Shown here piece by piece: positions 47,871-59,776 of a stretch of 64,000 nucleotides of DNA (its first letter is position 1; each line of letters opens with the position of its first letter). Both the position numbers and the translations under genes were made by a program. The DNA comes from Neoceratodus forsteri (Eukaryota; Chordata; Ceratodontiformes; Ceratodontidae), in contig CM057459.1 in assembly GCA_016271365.2 (NCBI GenBank), forward strand, positions 817,095,001 through 817,159,000, in the 5' to 3' direction. Under the pieces are notes generated by a model. The model saw only the letters and a program-made list of their open reading frames with translations. It was not told the origin of the DNA and did no database searches.

Positions 47871-48988
47871 ATGGCAAGAGTAGTGGATGAATTAAAAAAA
47901 AAAGAAAATATTGAGTTAGCAGATGCATATGAACAGGTTAACAAAGATTTGATTGAGTTAAAGAAAAAATATAAAAGTTCAATTAGGAAAAGTCAAGTTA
48001 AAAGAAAACTGAAAGTAGACTGTAATACTGATTTTGGACTTTCTTGTATTTCCTCTTCAGATTCTGACAATGAACTACCTCAAAGCAAAAAGAATATCCC
48101 AAGACAAAAAGGTAATTTTAATTCTTCTGATTCTGAAAGAAAAATACTTGAAAAATATAAGAGAAAACACAAGATGAGATGAAAGGGGGGATTCTCCATA
48201 CCTCAAGCTAAAGTGCTTGAGGCCACAACCTCTAATACTGTGGCTAAAGGGGGGAGAGAAGTTACTGGTATCTAAAAAGTGAAAAAAAAAAAAAGAACAG
48301 TCAAAGCCTATGCTAGACCCAATTATGGCTCAGCAACCTTATTAAGACTCATCACAATGCCAAAACTGGGGTTTCTCCAAAAGGGGGATGGACCATGGTA
48401 AAGAACACAGTCACATTGAGCATAGTAAGTACAGAGGTGACAAAAAATGACCACAGGGGGAGTCACTGTTCTAACTATGATCAGCAAAGTCATAGTGCAC
48501 CTCAAAACAGGTCTAGGCATACTTCTCCAAGTCTAAATTAAATAATTTGAGAATTATATAAAAAGAAAAGAAAGGAATTTGAAAACAACATGGAGGAGAC
48601 AAAACAGCAGACAAAAGAGTTACAAGATCATGTTCAAAGTTATTGGCTCCATGTTGCTCGGTCACCTCCTGACCCTCATTTTCTGGTACAAAAAATGTAT
48701 TCAACAGTGCCTAATGTAGGTGGGACTAGTAGTGATATAAGGCTCACAGATTCTGTTACCTCTAATACTGACCTGGTAAAAGAAACTGCTATTGTTAAAA
48801 AGGTTAATGAGATTGGAATGAGATTTAAAAATGAAATGCTAAGTAAAAATGAAAATGCTATCTCTGTGCCTAGCCTTTCTCAAAAGGTATCCAGAGTTAG
48901 TTCCAAAAACAGTGTAAAATGTCTTAGCAAAATTGCTTTATTGCCAGGGAAGAAAGACAAATTCTACATGAGAACATTAATACCCTAA
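47871..48988 (+). pseudogene. Gag-like remnant of the LTR element
   Basis: Two open stretches, in different frames and separated by stops, occupy the gag position. The first (47871-48182, 103 aa) is Lys/Glu-rich and helix-prone, with a Ser/Asp cluster (SSSDSDNE). The second (48590-48988, 132 aa) is mixed-charge. No CCHC zinc knuckle or major homology region is readable. Assignment rests on position downstream of the primer site and upstream of the protease-like segment; direct similarity is not established. Confidence 0.45.
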
Positions 48989-49400
48989 AGAAAAGCAGAA
49001 AGAGTCTACTTTGACATAAACATTGAAAACAGTTTGTATCATGAGGCCCTGCTTGACTAAGAAGCCAAAGCAATTCTGATGTCTAAGTGTCTCTTTGATA
49101 AGCTGACTAATGCCTTAGGTAACTCAAAGAAGCTGAACACCCTTTTTAACAGCTTACGAATTGTAGGTAATGGAGAGGAAGCCAGAAGACCTTGGGTAAA
49201 GTTTGGTTGAAATTGAAATTTGGTAAAAAGGTAATCAAACATCCAGTGTATGTTACCAACAAAGCAGGCAATGATTTCTTGATTTAAAATGACCTTCTAA
49301 AAATGTTAAAACTTATCCTAGACTACTTCTTCAAAATCTTGTTGTCACAGGTAAAGAGGCCTATTCCATTTAGAAAGAGTCATAAAGTTTCTAAACAATG
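48989..49400 (+). pseudogene. Retropepsin-like protease remnant
   Basis: Continuing in the frame of the preceding stretch, a hydrophobic strand leads to an Asp at 49055-49057 that is directly followed by a stop at 49058-49060. After a frame change near 49200, a Val/Tyr/Gly-containing strand and a second stop occur (about 49280), then KRPIPFRKSHK (about 49358). The strand-Asp-...-strand layout and the position after gag fit a retroviral aspartic protease, but the active-site triad is not intact. Broken by at least two stops and one frameshift. Confidence 0.5.
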
Positions 49401-51532
49401 AAAATCATGTTAATTTGAGAAATAGATTATGCAATGATTAAACTAAATTTTGTATGTTCTAATGTAATTGATGTATCTAGTTTTAGTAATTCAAAAAATT
49501 TGGTTAAATGGAGAAGTAAAGCTTATGTGGTCTGTTTGTCAACACAAGATGTGGTAACTCTGTGATAAATAACAAAGGCCTGTCTTTCTTCACATAAGAA
49601 AGTAAATCTTATTTTTCACAGTGCCATCCTGATTCTGACACAAACACAGTAGAATCTAAGTATGTGGCCCACCAAGGACTTGGGAATGGAGGTGCCACTA
49701 AATAAAATAAAAGGTAAATTTAAGGTGCCAGTCAAAAGAAAGGACTTGTAAATAACTAGTTATGTGTTGTGCCTAGGCTATGCATTGTCCAAGCAGTGCA
49801 CAGTTTTACCCAGTGTTAAACAGAGTGGCTACAAAATGTTTCAAACCACAAAAAAGTTTGAAAGTATAGACACTTGTGTCTTGAACCTCTAGATAGGATA
49901 AAAAAAGTATGCAACATCCTGTATTTAATTCAAGGTTTCAATTCTCCCATGTCTTGGGGTAGACATACTTGTACAACTGGGTGTGTATATAAGCCTAGCC
50001 AATAAAAGTTTGTGGTCATGAATAAGGGGAGACCCTTACCCAAAAAAAGTGACACCACAAGCCTTGAAGTCTGGACAAACTATTCCTCAAGTGTGCCATG
50101 TGGTGATTAAGTTCACTAGAACAATTTCAGATAATGTAAAGGAATTTTCTGTTAGGGTTAATGAAAAGAAAGGCCAAATGTGCCTGACAAAACTGTGTTG
50201 TATGTTCCTAACCTGCAGTAGTGATGTGGATTTAAAGATCCATTCCACACCTTGCCTGGATATGTGCAGCAAAGTAATGCATGTTTTTTTTTTTTTTAGT
50301 ACATGATCTAAAAGCAGAGCCTGTCACTTTAAAAGCTAACTGTGGGTTAGAAGTAGTGATGGGGGGAATCCTTTATAATTCAGAAATTAGTTGTTCCAGT
50401 TATTTGGGGGACTAACAGAAAATATTACCTAAAGAGAAATTAAACAAAAAGAGTTTTAAGGAAGTATATATGTTTGATGATAAAAACTAAGATGATTAAA
50501 AATAATGTAAATTCAGGGAAAACTTACCTTTTTCCAGTTTTAAACGGCAAGTTAACCAAGTATGTACTTGTAAAACTAAATTAGAAAAGGAAAGGAACTT
50601 GTTTTGTGAAATGTTCTTTCCATTAAAAGACATGCTTTCAAAAGATGCCCATAATTGTGGGGTGACTGACCTTCAGGTTACCAGGGTACATAAATCCTAG
50701 TAATGGTCCAGTTTATGTATGCTAGTACAAAAAACCACAAGCCTAATTTTAAAATGCAAATTTTGTTATTGATTTTAATTTTGGTTTAAAAATGTTTTGC
50801 AAGAAATATGAAAACGAATCTGATTTTAATTCAGTAAAAGTACAATAAGGTAATAAAACAATAGAAAACTTTTATAATGTCATTAAAGAACCCCAAGGTA
50901 ACTATGATTACTGAAAGTGAACTACAAGTGGACCATGGACTAAAATCCATGTGCTACCAAAAAGGTAAATTCCAATTAAGGAATGATATTCTGGTAAAAC
51001 AGGTAAAGGTTACAAATGCCCTGATGAATAGTACCTTCAGCACATGGGGGGTAGGGAGAAAACTTATGGACTATTACAACAGAAATAGCATACTGGCCTT
51101 ACATGCACTGTGATACTAAAGATTAAAAAGGTATAATATTGTGTAAAAGTAAAAATAATGAATAATTGCTATAATAAAAATGTTATTTGTAATAATAATA
51201 CATGCAAATGATAAACTAATAGTAAATCTGTTGTACTTGTAAAAGGTTTAAAACAAGGTAAATGAAAATGTTGCCACAGTTAAAGGAAAAGTGTGCATAG
51301 TTGTAATCATGTTTATTCATGTAATAATGTAGATATTTCTACACATAAATGTACAGCTCTGATGATGTCACATCCGATAAGGTCATGTGCTGATGATGTC
51401 ATAAGTTACCACAGGATGATGCAACTTTGTGTTCTACGATCCGTTTTCCCTGTGGTGCTTAAACTATATACCCATATAGTAGAATTACAGTTTTGAAATA
51501 GAAAATGCATTGCTGGAATACATTTTTAATTC
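49401..51532 (+). other. LTR-element interior without assignable pol or env
   Basis: I find no RT, RNase H or integrase motif in any frame. 50049-50306 and 50877-51113 are short open frames; the first is Cys-containing (CLTKLCCMFLTCSSD) but unassigned. 49858-50320 also occurs inside the 5' LTR insertion. 51360-51401 has two tgatgatgtca words, followed by tatata at 51465-51470. Either large deletions or a non-autonomous element explain the short interior. Confidence 0.5.
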
Positions 51533-51546
51533 AAAAGGGGGGGGAA
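51533..51546 (+). promoter_or_regulatory. Polypurine tract
   Basis: aaaaggggggggaa sits immediately before the first TG of the 3' LTR, the expected position and composition of the plus-strand primer. Confidence 0.93.
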
Positions 51547-51652
51547 TGTTGGAACAAAATCTTAATCATAAAAATATTTTATTATAATTTTGATGCTTTG
51601 CATGATTCTATAATTACTATTTTAGATCCTTGAAAAAATGCTTAATTATTAA

Positions 51653-54019
51653 TTTGTAGGTATAATAGGTAACACAGAGATATAGACCAGACTTTCATCC
51701 AAGGTGCTTGCATAAAGAACGGTTACCTATTTCTCCTAAAGAATTTATATAGCTTTTTCTTAAACTGGATGGTTGTAGTACTACCTACGACTTTTGGAGG
51801 AGTGCATTCCACACAGGTACCACCCTCTGAGTATACCACTTTGTACTTTTCACCAGCTTACACCATCTGTCTTCCAACTGAAGAGGATGTGACCAGGTAG
51901 TATAAAGTTGTTTCCTAGTTTGGAACCCCAAGATCTCCCAAAGCTCATTATCTGTCCAAGCTCTATGTAGTAGGTGCATGTCCCCTCTTATTCTCATATA
52001 TTCCAGGGTGAACATGTCCAGCTCCCCCAATCTATCCTCATAGCTCCTCTCTTTGAGGTTCTCAATGGCCCTAGTTGTTCTTTTTTTGGACCCTCTTAAT
52101 CATCTGTAGTTCACATTTCTTGTAGGGGAACCAAACCTGGGTTCCATACTCCAGGATGGGCATCACCAGGGATGAATAGAGAGGTCACAGCACCTCTTTG
52201 TTCCTACTCTCAATGTGCCTGAATATAAAATTTAGTATTCTTTTACCTTTCTGAACAATAGTTTTGCACTAACATAGAAACATAGAAACATAGAATTTAA
52301 CAGCAGATAAGGATCGCTTGGCCCACCCAGTCTGCTCATTTCCCTACCTAATGGATAAGCTGCAGATCCTAGTTAACCAGCAGTCTACTTCTTACTACCC
52401 CCACCCCCTAGAATTGCCTTATGACTGTCCCATGCATGCTTGAATTCAACCACCATTTTTGACTCCACAACCTCCTCTGGAAGGCCGTTCCAAGCATCCA
52501 CAACCCTCTCTGTGAAAAAATACTTCCTTACATTACCTCTGAGCCGCCCCCCCATCTTCAAGTTGTGCCCCCTTGTTCTTGCACACCTCTTTTTTTGAAA
52601 GATGCTACCCTCTTGGACTTTGTTGATTCCCTTGAGGTACTTAAAAGTTTCTATCATGTCCCCCTCTCCCTCCTTTCCTAGAGGCTATACATATTAAGGT
52701 CCTTTAGTTTCTCTTCATATGTCTTCTGGTGCAGACCCTGTACTATTTTAGTTGCCCTCCTCTGGACACCTTCTAGCCTGTCTATGCCCTTGTGGAGATT
52801 GGGTCTCCAGAACTGCACACAGTACTCCAGATTTGGTCTCACCAGCTGTCTGTACAGAGGGATAACAACTTCCTGTTTTCTACTGGTGATGCCTCTCCCT
52901 ATGCATCCCAGTATCCCCCAAGCCCTCCTTACTGCCCTCTCACATTGCTTGCCCACCTTTAAGTCATCTGATATGACTACCCCCAGGTCCCTTTCCATTT
53001 TTGTTCTTGTTAGTATCTCACTCCACATTGTGTACTCTTCTCCTGGGTTTTTGTTTCCCAGGTGCATTACCTTGCACTTCTTAGCATTGAATCTAAGCTG
53101 CCATACATTTGACCATACATTTGACCACTAAGACTTAAATGAGAGATCATGTGAAATTATTATTCTCAGGTCCCTTTCTTCATTTGTTTTTGTGAGAGTA
53201 GTTTTATTTAATGAATATGAATGTTTATAATTATTCCTCCCCATGTGCATTGTCATGCATTTATCATAGTTAAGTAGCAGTTTATGCTTAATGGTCCAAT
53301 CCTGGATGTAATCCAGGGCCTGCTGGAGTGCTACAGCATAATCTTGGTTTTGAATATTGTAATAGCCCCCAGTCTACAGTCATCAGCAAATTTTGGTATC
53401 CATTTTTTTTTTTGTGATTGTGCTGTAAAGAGCAGACATAAATATTAAATTGGCATGGCCCCAGTATGGATCCCTGTGGTACCCCACTTGACAACTTGGC
53501 CCTGTTTGAAAAAACTCCCTTAATACATATTCTTTGTTTTCTGTCCATGAGCCAGGATTGAATCCAGTCTGCTAATTTTTTATGTAGTACATCTATTAAC
53601 TCAACATGTGGCAGTTTATTGAAAGTCACTGGAAAGTCTAGAATGACCATATCCACCGAATCTCCCCAATCCAATATCCTGTTTACCCTGTCATAGAAAT
53701 GTAACGTGTTAGTTTGGCATGATCTGCCCCTTGTGAACCCATGCTGTGTCCTAGCCAGAAGAATTTACTTTTCTGAAAGATTTGTGATGTGATCTTTTAG
53801 GATACCTTCAAGCATCTTTGATAGAATGGCTGTCAAGTTAACAGGGCAGAAAGTAGCCAAATCTGACCTAGACCCTTTCTTATGGATAGGGATTACAGTA
53901 GCCACTCTCTATGCCTCTACTACTTCTCCCTCATCCAAGGATGCTTGGAATATGTGGGTTAAAGGTGGGGCCAGCTCAGTACACAATGTTCTAATTATAT
54001 TCTGGTGCATGCCATCATT
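51653..54019 (-). pseudogene. CR1-like LINE inserted in the 3' LTR, RT to 3' end
   Basis: Minus strand from right: RT entry (about 54010-53830), QHGFTRGRSCQTNTLHFYDR (about 53745), VILDFPVTFNKLPH (about 53650), SSGVPQGSILGP (about 53505) and KFADDCRLGA (about 53395, catalytic pair intact). The C-terminus includes VVPVWNALLQ (about 51810). It is a more diverged CR1 subfamily than the copy at 8100. 5' truncated at the RT start and itself split by another CR1 at 52262-53110. Confidence 0.85.
52262..53110 (-). pseudogene. CR1 3' fragment nested inside another CR1
   Basis: Starts with the CR1 end acatagaaacatagaaacatag at 52272-52293. Minus-strand C-terminal motifs: MERDLGVVISDDLKVGKQCE (about 52990), [20 protein letters not shown] (about 52825), FFTERVVDAWNGLPEEVV (about 52520). 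It is nearly the same sequence as 11300-12128, hence the same subfamily and younger than its host CR1. Confidence 0.9.
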
Positions 54020-55620
54020 GGGTAATTGAGAGGTCATACTAAGGCATCTGGTCATCATTCTTGTCAACATGAGCTCTACAAGCAAGGAAATAAAAAAACT
54101 GCTTACATGAACTTTGAAAAAGGGAAGATGCCCTGCTTAAGTGGAACTTGGAGAAAAAAAATGGTCTGGTTTCAAAACTCTCTGTTTAAACTGAGGACTA
54201 CCCTAAAACTGGCCTCTGTAGGCTGTGATGTCATCTACACTTTTGGATATCTGTGTGCAACAGGCTTATCAAAACAAGAACTAGAGAAGTTTCTATGGTA
54301 AATATGTGCCAATGTGTCACTTTTATTCAGAGTTATAGCTTGGTACAGCAACTATCTTCAAGAAAAAAAAAACTGAAGTGAATCTCCATTTGGTTTTATA
54401 TGTGCAGAACTTTGTTACTAAAAATAAATCACAACATGCTACCAGCACCAAATTACATCAGCTGATAGAAGGCTTGCTGATATATTAAGTGACTACATTT
54501 TATGACTGTAGCAACTTTACAAGCCTTGTTATCTACAAAAAATGTTATGCAAAAACTATAAGAGTAAAGAAAGGGTGCTTGATCTTAACTTGAAGCTGAT
54601 GTCATGACACATCCAGAAATATGACTTTTGGATGGGTACATAGTGTCAGAAAAGCATCACACTTACTGAAATTTCTTTAACAATTTTCTGCAAGCATGGC
54701 TTCATAGTTAACTGCCCACAAACAAAGCAAACCTCTTTGCAAAGGAATCTGATGCTCTTAAGGACTTTCTGGATCTTGGATGTGAGAGAGACCTACTTAG
54801 TTTGGAGCCTAGGACATGAGAAACAGAAGTTCCATTTTCTTTTTAAAAGACATTGATTAAAAGTAAAGTTGTAGTCCTTATTAACTTATCTCAGGAAATG
54901 TTTGTCTCACAGACGTGGGAGACATCTCAACAGATCTCTTTTAATGAGCTGAATTCAAAAATGTTCATATAAAGTCTGTATCATGTTGCACTCAGAAGAC
55001 AGAGGAAAAAGTAATTGTAAGCTTACGAACTGAACTCTGAACAGAGAGGCAGTCCTTGAAAAGAGTAAAGACCCACCTTTGCATCATTTGCATGATCCAA
55101 TCAAAGTTGATAACATTTGCAGGAAATGATGTCAGGACAATGCCCTGACCAGAGATAATAAAACTGAATATGGGGAAATCCAGCCCAGTTTGCTCCCAAC
55201 AGAGATGCTAGGAGGATCTGCTGCTGGTGTTGAGGACATCTTTGCTGTTAAGGAATGTTTTTAAAAGTTCCCACCAAAATCTGAACAAAAGGACAGAGAC
55301 TTCCTATTCATGTTCATCAGCCTAGAAGCAAGTTTGCATTGCTGTGGTTGACAACAGATGGGTCCGAAGTCCAAGGTTGGAGTGGAGACAGGACTGGAAA
55401 CAGGAAATGCAATGAGGCCCAGCCACTAAAGAACTTTTTATTGTCCACAAGTGGAAGAACTCACCAAGATTGTGAAAATAAAAGAAAGAAAACCCAGTCC
55501 TCTACATATAACCAGATATCTGGGTATTATTTTAATACATTGTTATAATATTTTTTTCTGGTTTAACTTGGAAGGTGGCATGGTAAACTTAGCTTTTAAA
55601 CACAGATGTTGGGAACATGC

Positions 55621-58158
55621 TTAAAGGGACTCTGTCAACCTGTTTTTCATCATATTATTTCTAGTGGAAATCTCACATTTTATGATTGCTTAGACTCTCT
55701 TAAATTTACTGATGTTGTTGTTGGTTTTGTCTGTCTCCTTGTTTAGCAGAACTGAAATGCATGGCAATGTATATTTATAAACAACCTTGTTTTTGTTTAC
55801 AATCCTGGTTCTGTTCTTACTGCATGCTTCCTGAGCACAAGAAACACACCCAAACAGTTCAGTCATTCAAGTTCAAGTTCAAGTTCAAGTTCAAGTTTAT
55901 TGCAGGAAAACTCCATTGAGCAAGCTCATTCACAAGGAGGTCCTGTGACATAAACACTTAAAGTACAAACACAGATAGGTAATAACAGTATATACATGAA
56001 ATACACGTTACATGATGCAGGCTGGATATACATACAAGGGTACCACACAGGGTGACCGCAGGTGGTAAACATTGATATGAGACAGGGAAGCGACTTATAG
56101 GTCGCATACTGATAAATGAAACATGTTGACTGGTGTGATTAGATTTAATCAAATCAAATCAAATCAAATATACAGTATTTTGGCAGCTAGAACAAACAAC
56201 AGTCTACAACTGATATGGGAGGGAGAGAGATTTGATAGAGTAGCAGTGGAGCGTAAGCAAAGATAAAGCCAGGAGTAGAAGGGAAGGGAAAGCAGTTAAT
56301 ATGACAAATCAATTATACCTTACCAGTGGATAAATATGGCACACATGGGAAGGAAGAGACTTAATGACAGTTACAGGTGTCTTTTATTTTGGCTGAACTT
56401 AGCAATTTGTAGAAGTTTATTGAAACTGTGCTAGATTAGTTTCAATGCGGTTTATAATTGGTTCCAAATGGAGGGAAGGCATATACAATAGCACATTTAC
56501 CAAAGGAAACTGGCGTCCTTGGTATGTCAAGCATAATAAAGTCAGATTTTCTTGAGTATGCACTATGTGAGATACTAATAAGGAAGAGAGATAGTTGGAA
56601 ATTTCTGCAGGAGCAGTTTAAGAGTCCATAGCCCAGCATGGAGCAGGCGGTAGTAGTAAGGGATGTCTAACCAACAGCTGCATATAAGTCACAGTGGTGC
56701 GAACGGTAAGAGTTGGTAATAAACCGTAATGCACGGTGATAAAGGATGTCCAGTTTACTTAGATTTGCAAGAGTGGTGGAGGAATAGATTACATCGCCAT
56801 AGTCGAGTAGGGGAGAAAGTGGCCTGTACAAGCTTGTTTCGAGTTTCAAGGGGGAAAAGGGGCCTATTTCTGTAGAAGAAACCTAACCTTGCTTTTAACC
56901 TTCTAGAGACATCTTCGATGTGGTCACTGAAAGATAATTTATTGTCGATCCAGATACCTAGATATTTAAATTTGGTTACAACTTCCAGAGGCTCGTTTAG
57001 CGTGGTGACAATGAAGTCTTGGGCAAGAGTATTGGGGGGGCCTGAGACAGCACTGCAGGAGAATATCATCGCTTTACTCTTCTTGGCATTGAGCAGAAGC
57101 TTTGCTTTATTAAATTATGCTCAAGTTGTCTTGAGAGTCCGCTTGAAGCACTCCGCTTGACTTCAGATAACGATGAGCCAGAAGTATACAACACAGTATC
57201 ATCTGCAAAAAAGTGCAGATTGGACATAGATATGTTAGCATCTAAGTCATTGATGTACAGAGAAAACAAGATAGGGCCTAAGATGGATCCTTGGGGGACT
57301 CCTCTTGCAACTGGCAAGGCAGCAGAAAAAAAGCCTTCTTCCTTTACTCTTTGGAATCTTCCAGTTAGGTAGCTAGAGAACCACTGGGTGGTATTGTATG
57401 TGGCACCCAACTTTGCAAGGCAATTGACTAATAGTTTGTGATCAACAGTATCAAAAGCTTTGCTGAGGTCCAAAAAGACTGCACCAGTTACCTTCTTAGC
57501 ATCTATAGCAGAGATCCAATCATTGGTTACTTTTGCTAGTGCAGTGATTGTGCTATGATTAGCCCGGAAGCCAGATTGAGCTGGGTTAATGAGAGAGAAG
57601 GTTTCCAAGTGAGATTTTAGCTGAATATGGATCAGTTTTTCGAGAACTTTAGAAAGGATAGGCAATATGGAGATAGGCCTATAGTTGTTTACATCGCATG
57701 GGTCACCAGATTTAAATAGAGGGAGGACATGTGCTGATTTCCAGCAGGACGGCACAGCAGCAGATGTAATGGAAAGATTGAAGATGTAGAGAATTGGGGC
57801 AGTGAGATGGGCATAGCCTGACCTTAGGAAAAAGGGTTCCAAGCCATCGCCATTCATAAGGCAGTTGCCTTCTAAACTCCCACTGCATCATGAGGGGCTA
57901 GACTATTTTGTGGGTATTCCCAAGTCCAGGAAAGATGTATTTGGAGCTGATCAAGGAATGTAAACAAACCTGTTTTGGTGTGATAACACCAATGTGCTGG
58001 GCAGTCTGTTTTTTTTTTTTACTTTTTTAAAGAAAATATGAGTCTGAATCAAACTACCAGCTACATCAACAATCTTGACAGAATTTTAGCAATCATAAAA
58101 TATGTTTTTTAAACTAGGGACACTTTGAGATCTAAGGGAGTTAACAGTAACCCTTTAA
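55621..58158. mobile_element. Kolobok/T2 MITE split by an L2
   Basis: TTAA at 55621-55624 and 58155-58158, with inward agggactctg and cagtaaccct. The 5' LTR has a single TTAA at the matching site (acatggttaagcttatgctc near 46574), which is the empty site. The two MITE parts (55621 to about 55865 and about 57880-58158) align to the reverse complement of the intact copy at 34040-34577. Confidence 0.9.
55866..57880 (-). pseudogene. L2-clade LINE(s) inserted in the Kolobok MITE
   Basis: Left end has ttcaag repeats (55866-55897), then a second run of aatca repeats at 56147-56169; these may be tails of two copies. Minus-strand RT is well kept: NNYRPISILPILSKVLEKL (about 57690), QSGFRANHSTITALAKV (about 57585), GAVFLDLSKAFDTVDHKLL (about 57490), RGVPQGSILGP (about 57310) and FFADDTVLYTSGS (about 57215). 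The catalytic residues all survive within one 263-aa open stretch (57066-57857). The C-terminal VTKFKYLGIWIDNKLSFSDH (about 56980) is in another frame. The endonuclease is missing. Confidence 0.9.
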
Positions 58159-58313
58159 GCTTATGCTCATTCTAAAAAGATAAACATTTTTGCCTACTAT
58201 AAGAGGTGTAAACACGTTTTGTACAGAACTGAAGTCCAAAACACTAATGCAAAGAGTTTACAAGTTCTCATGCAGAAAAGTAAGGCTATGTTTAAAAGCA
58301 TGCTGAAGGCATG

Positions 58314-59776
58314 GGTCCAGATATTCAAACTGCACCAGTCTGTGGTGTAAGCCTGGGTGCAGCACAACTTGGCTGCGCAAGGGGCGTTGACTGGATGATA
58401 TTCAGTGGAGCTGTGCCATGGCTCAGCATCATTGAATATCGCACCCTGGCCACCCACAATGCACATGGTGCAGTGGCACTGCACCAGCACAAGTGGCCAG
58501 AGTGAAGCAGGGGGATGCGTTAGCACAAGTTCCATTGCACGAGGTGCAGCAACCGTGATATTCAAAACCTGACATGCAAATGGGGCCATAATGTATGCAA
58601 GGTGCCCATGGGGCCATTTGCATGTCATTATGTCTCCATTTGCATGCAGGTGCACCGATCCCTGATGACTTGTGCCTGGCGCCCTGCCAGGCAGCAGCTG
58701 TCGGGGACCGACACCCCCTGCAGTATGGCAATGTTCCCCATAGCCTGATCGCAGGCATTTGTAAAATAAAAAAGATTCCTATATCCCTGGTGGTCCAGTG
58801 GACCGCTGTCAGCCCAACCGCAGGCTTAAGTAAAATAAAAGAAGATTCCTTTTCCCTGGTGGTCCAGTGGACCGCTGTCAGCCGATTGTGGGCTTCAGTA
58901 AAAGTATAATGATTCCTATATCCCCGGTGGTCCAGCTGACCCCTCCCTACCCACCCACTGATTCCCACCACACTGTTCCTCCTGGTCAGTGGCAGGCAGC
59001 AGCACCCACCGCCTGCCACCCCATCGGTGGGCTGTATGCCCATTGGTCTCCAGCATGAGCCAATGGGTGTGGAGATATACGATTAGACTATCCTTCCAGA
59101 TATGAATGGATCCATTCACATATCTGGAATGTGTAGTAATGGTATAGCTGCATGCCCATTGGCTCACTCTGTGGACCAATAGGTGTACAGCTCTTCTGAT
59201 GGTGTCAGTGAGCAGCGGGGTGGCAGGTGGATGGAGTACTTAAGCCTGTGGTCGGGCTGACAGCGGTCCACTGGAGCACCAGGGAAAAGGAATCTTCTTT
59301 TATTTTACTTAAGCCCACGATCAGGCTGACAGCGATCCACTGGACCACCAGGGATATCGGATTCTATTATTTCATACCAATGCCCGCGATCGGGCATTGG
59401 GGGGTGCCACCACGGAGGTGCTGTAGGAGCTCGGGTGGCCACCCACAGGTGGCAGCTGCTGTGTTGAGCCCTGCAATATGGCAGCTCACCTGTGGGTTGC
59501 TGGCCATTGCTCCTTTTTTTTTGAACCAACTTTGTGCGGCACAAGTAGGGGTTGCGCATGCATGGCTCAGCACATCTGTGCTGAATATAGGGATGTGCAG
59601 AGTATGTATGGGCACACCCCCCATACCTGCGCCTGCATACATTACTGATGCACTCCGACACATCGGGATTTGTGCCAGGTGCAATTCCCATTTGAATATC
59701 CTGCTGGGGCGCATCAATGGGTTGCACATGGCACAACACTGTTGCGCCATGGGCAACCCTTTTGAATATCTGGTCC
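58314..59776. mobile_element. Harbinger-like foldback element, 1463 bp
   Basis: The termini ggtccagatattcaaa and tttgaatatctggtcc are inverted (one mismatch), flanked by atg at 58311-58313 and 59777-59779. The 5' LTR has atg once at this site (gaaggcatgttatac near 46734). Inside, about three units of 68 bp (ccctggtggtccagtggaccgc..., 58770-58945) face inverted units at 59240-59390. The centre has a 32-bp palindrome, ccagatatgaatgg...ccattcacatatctgg (59097-59128). No transposase. Confidence 0.88.
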
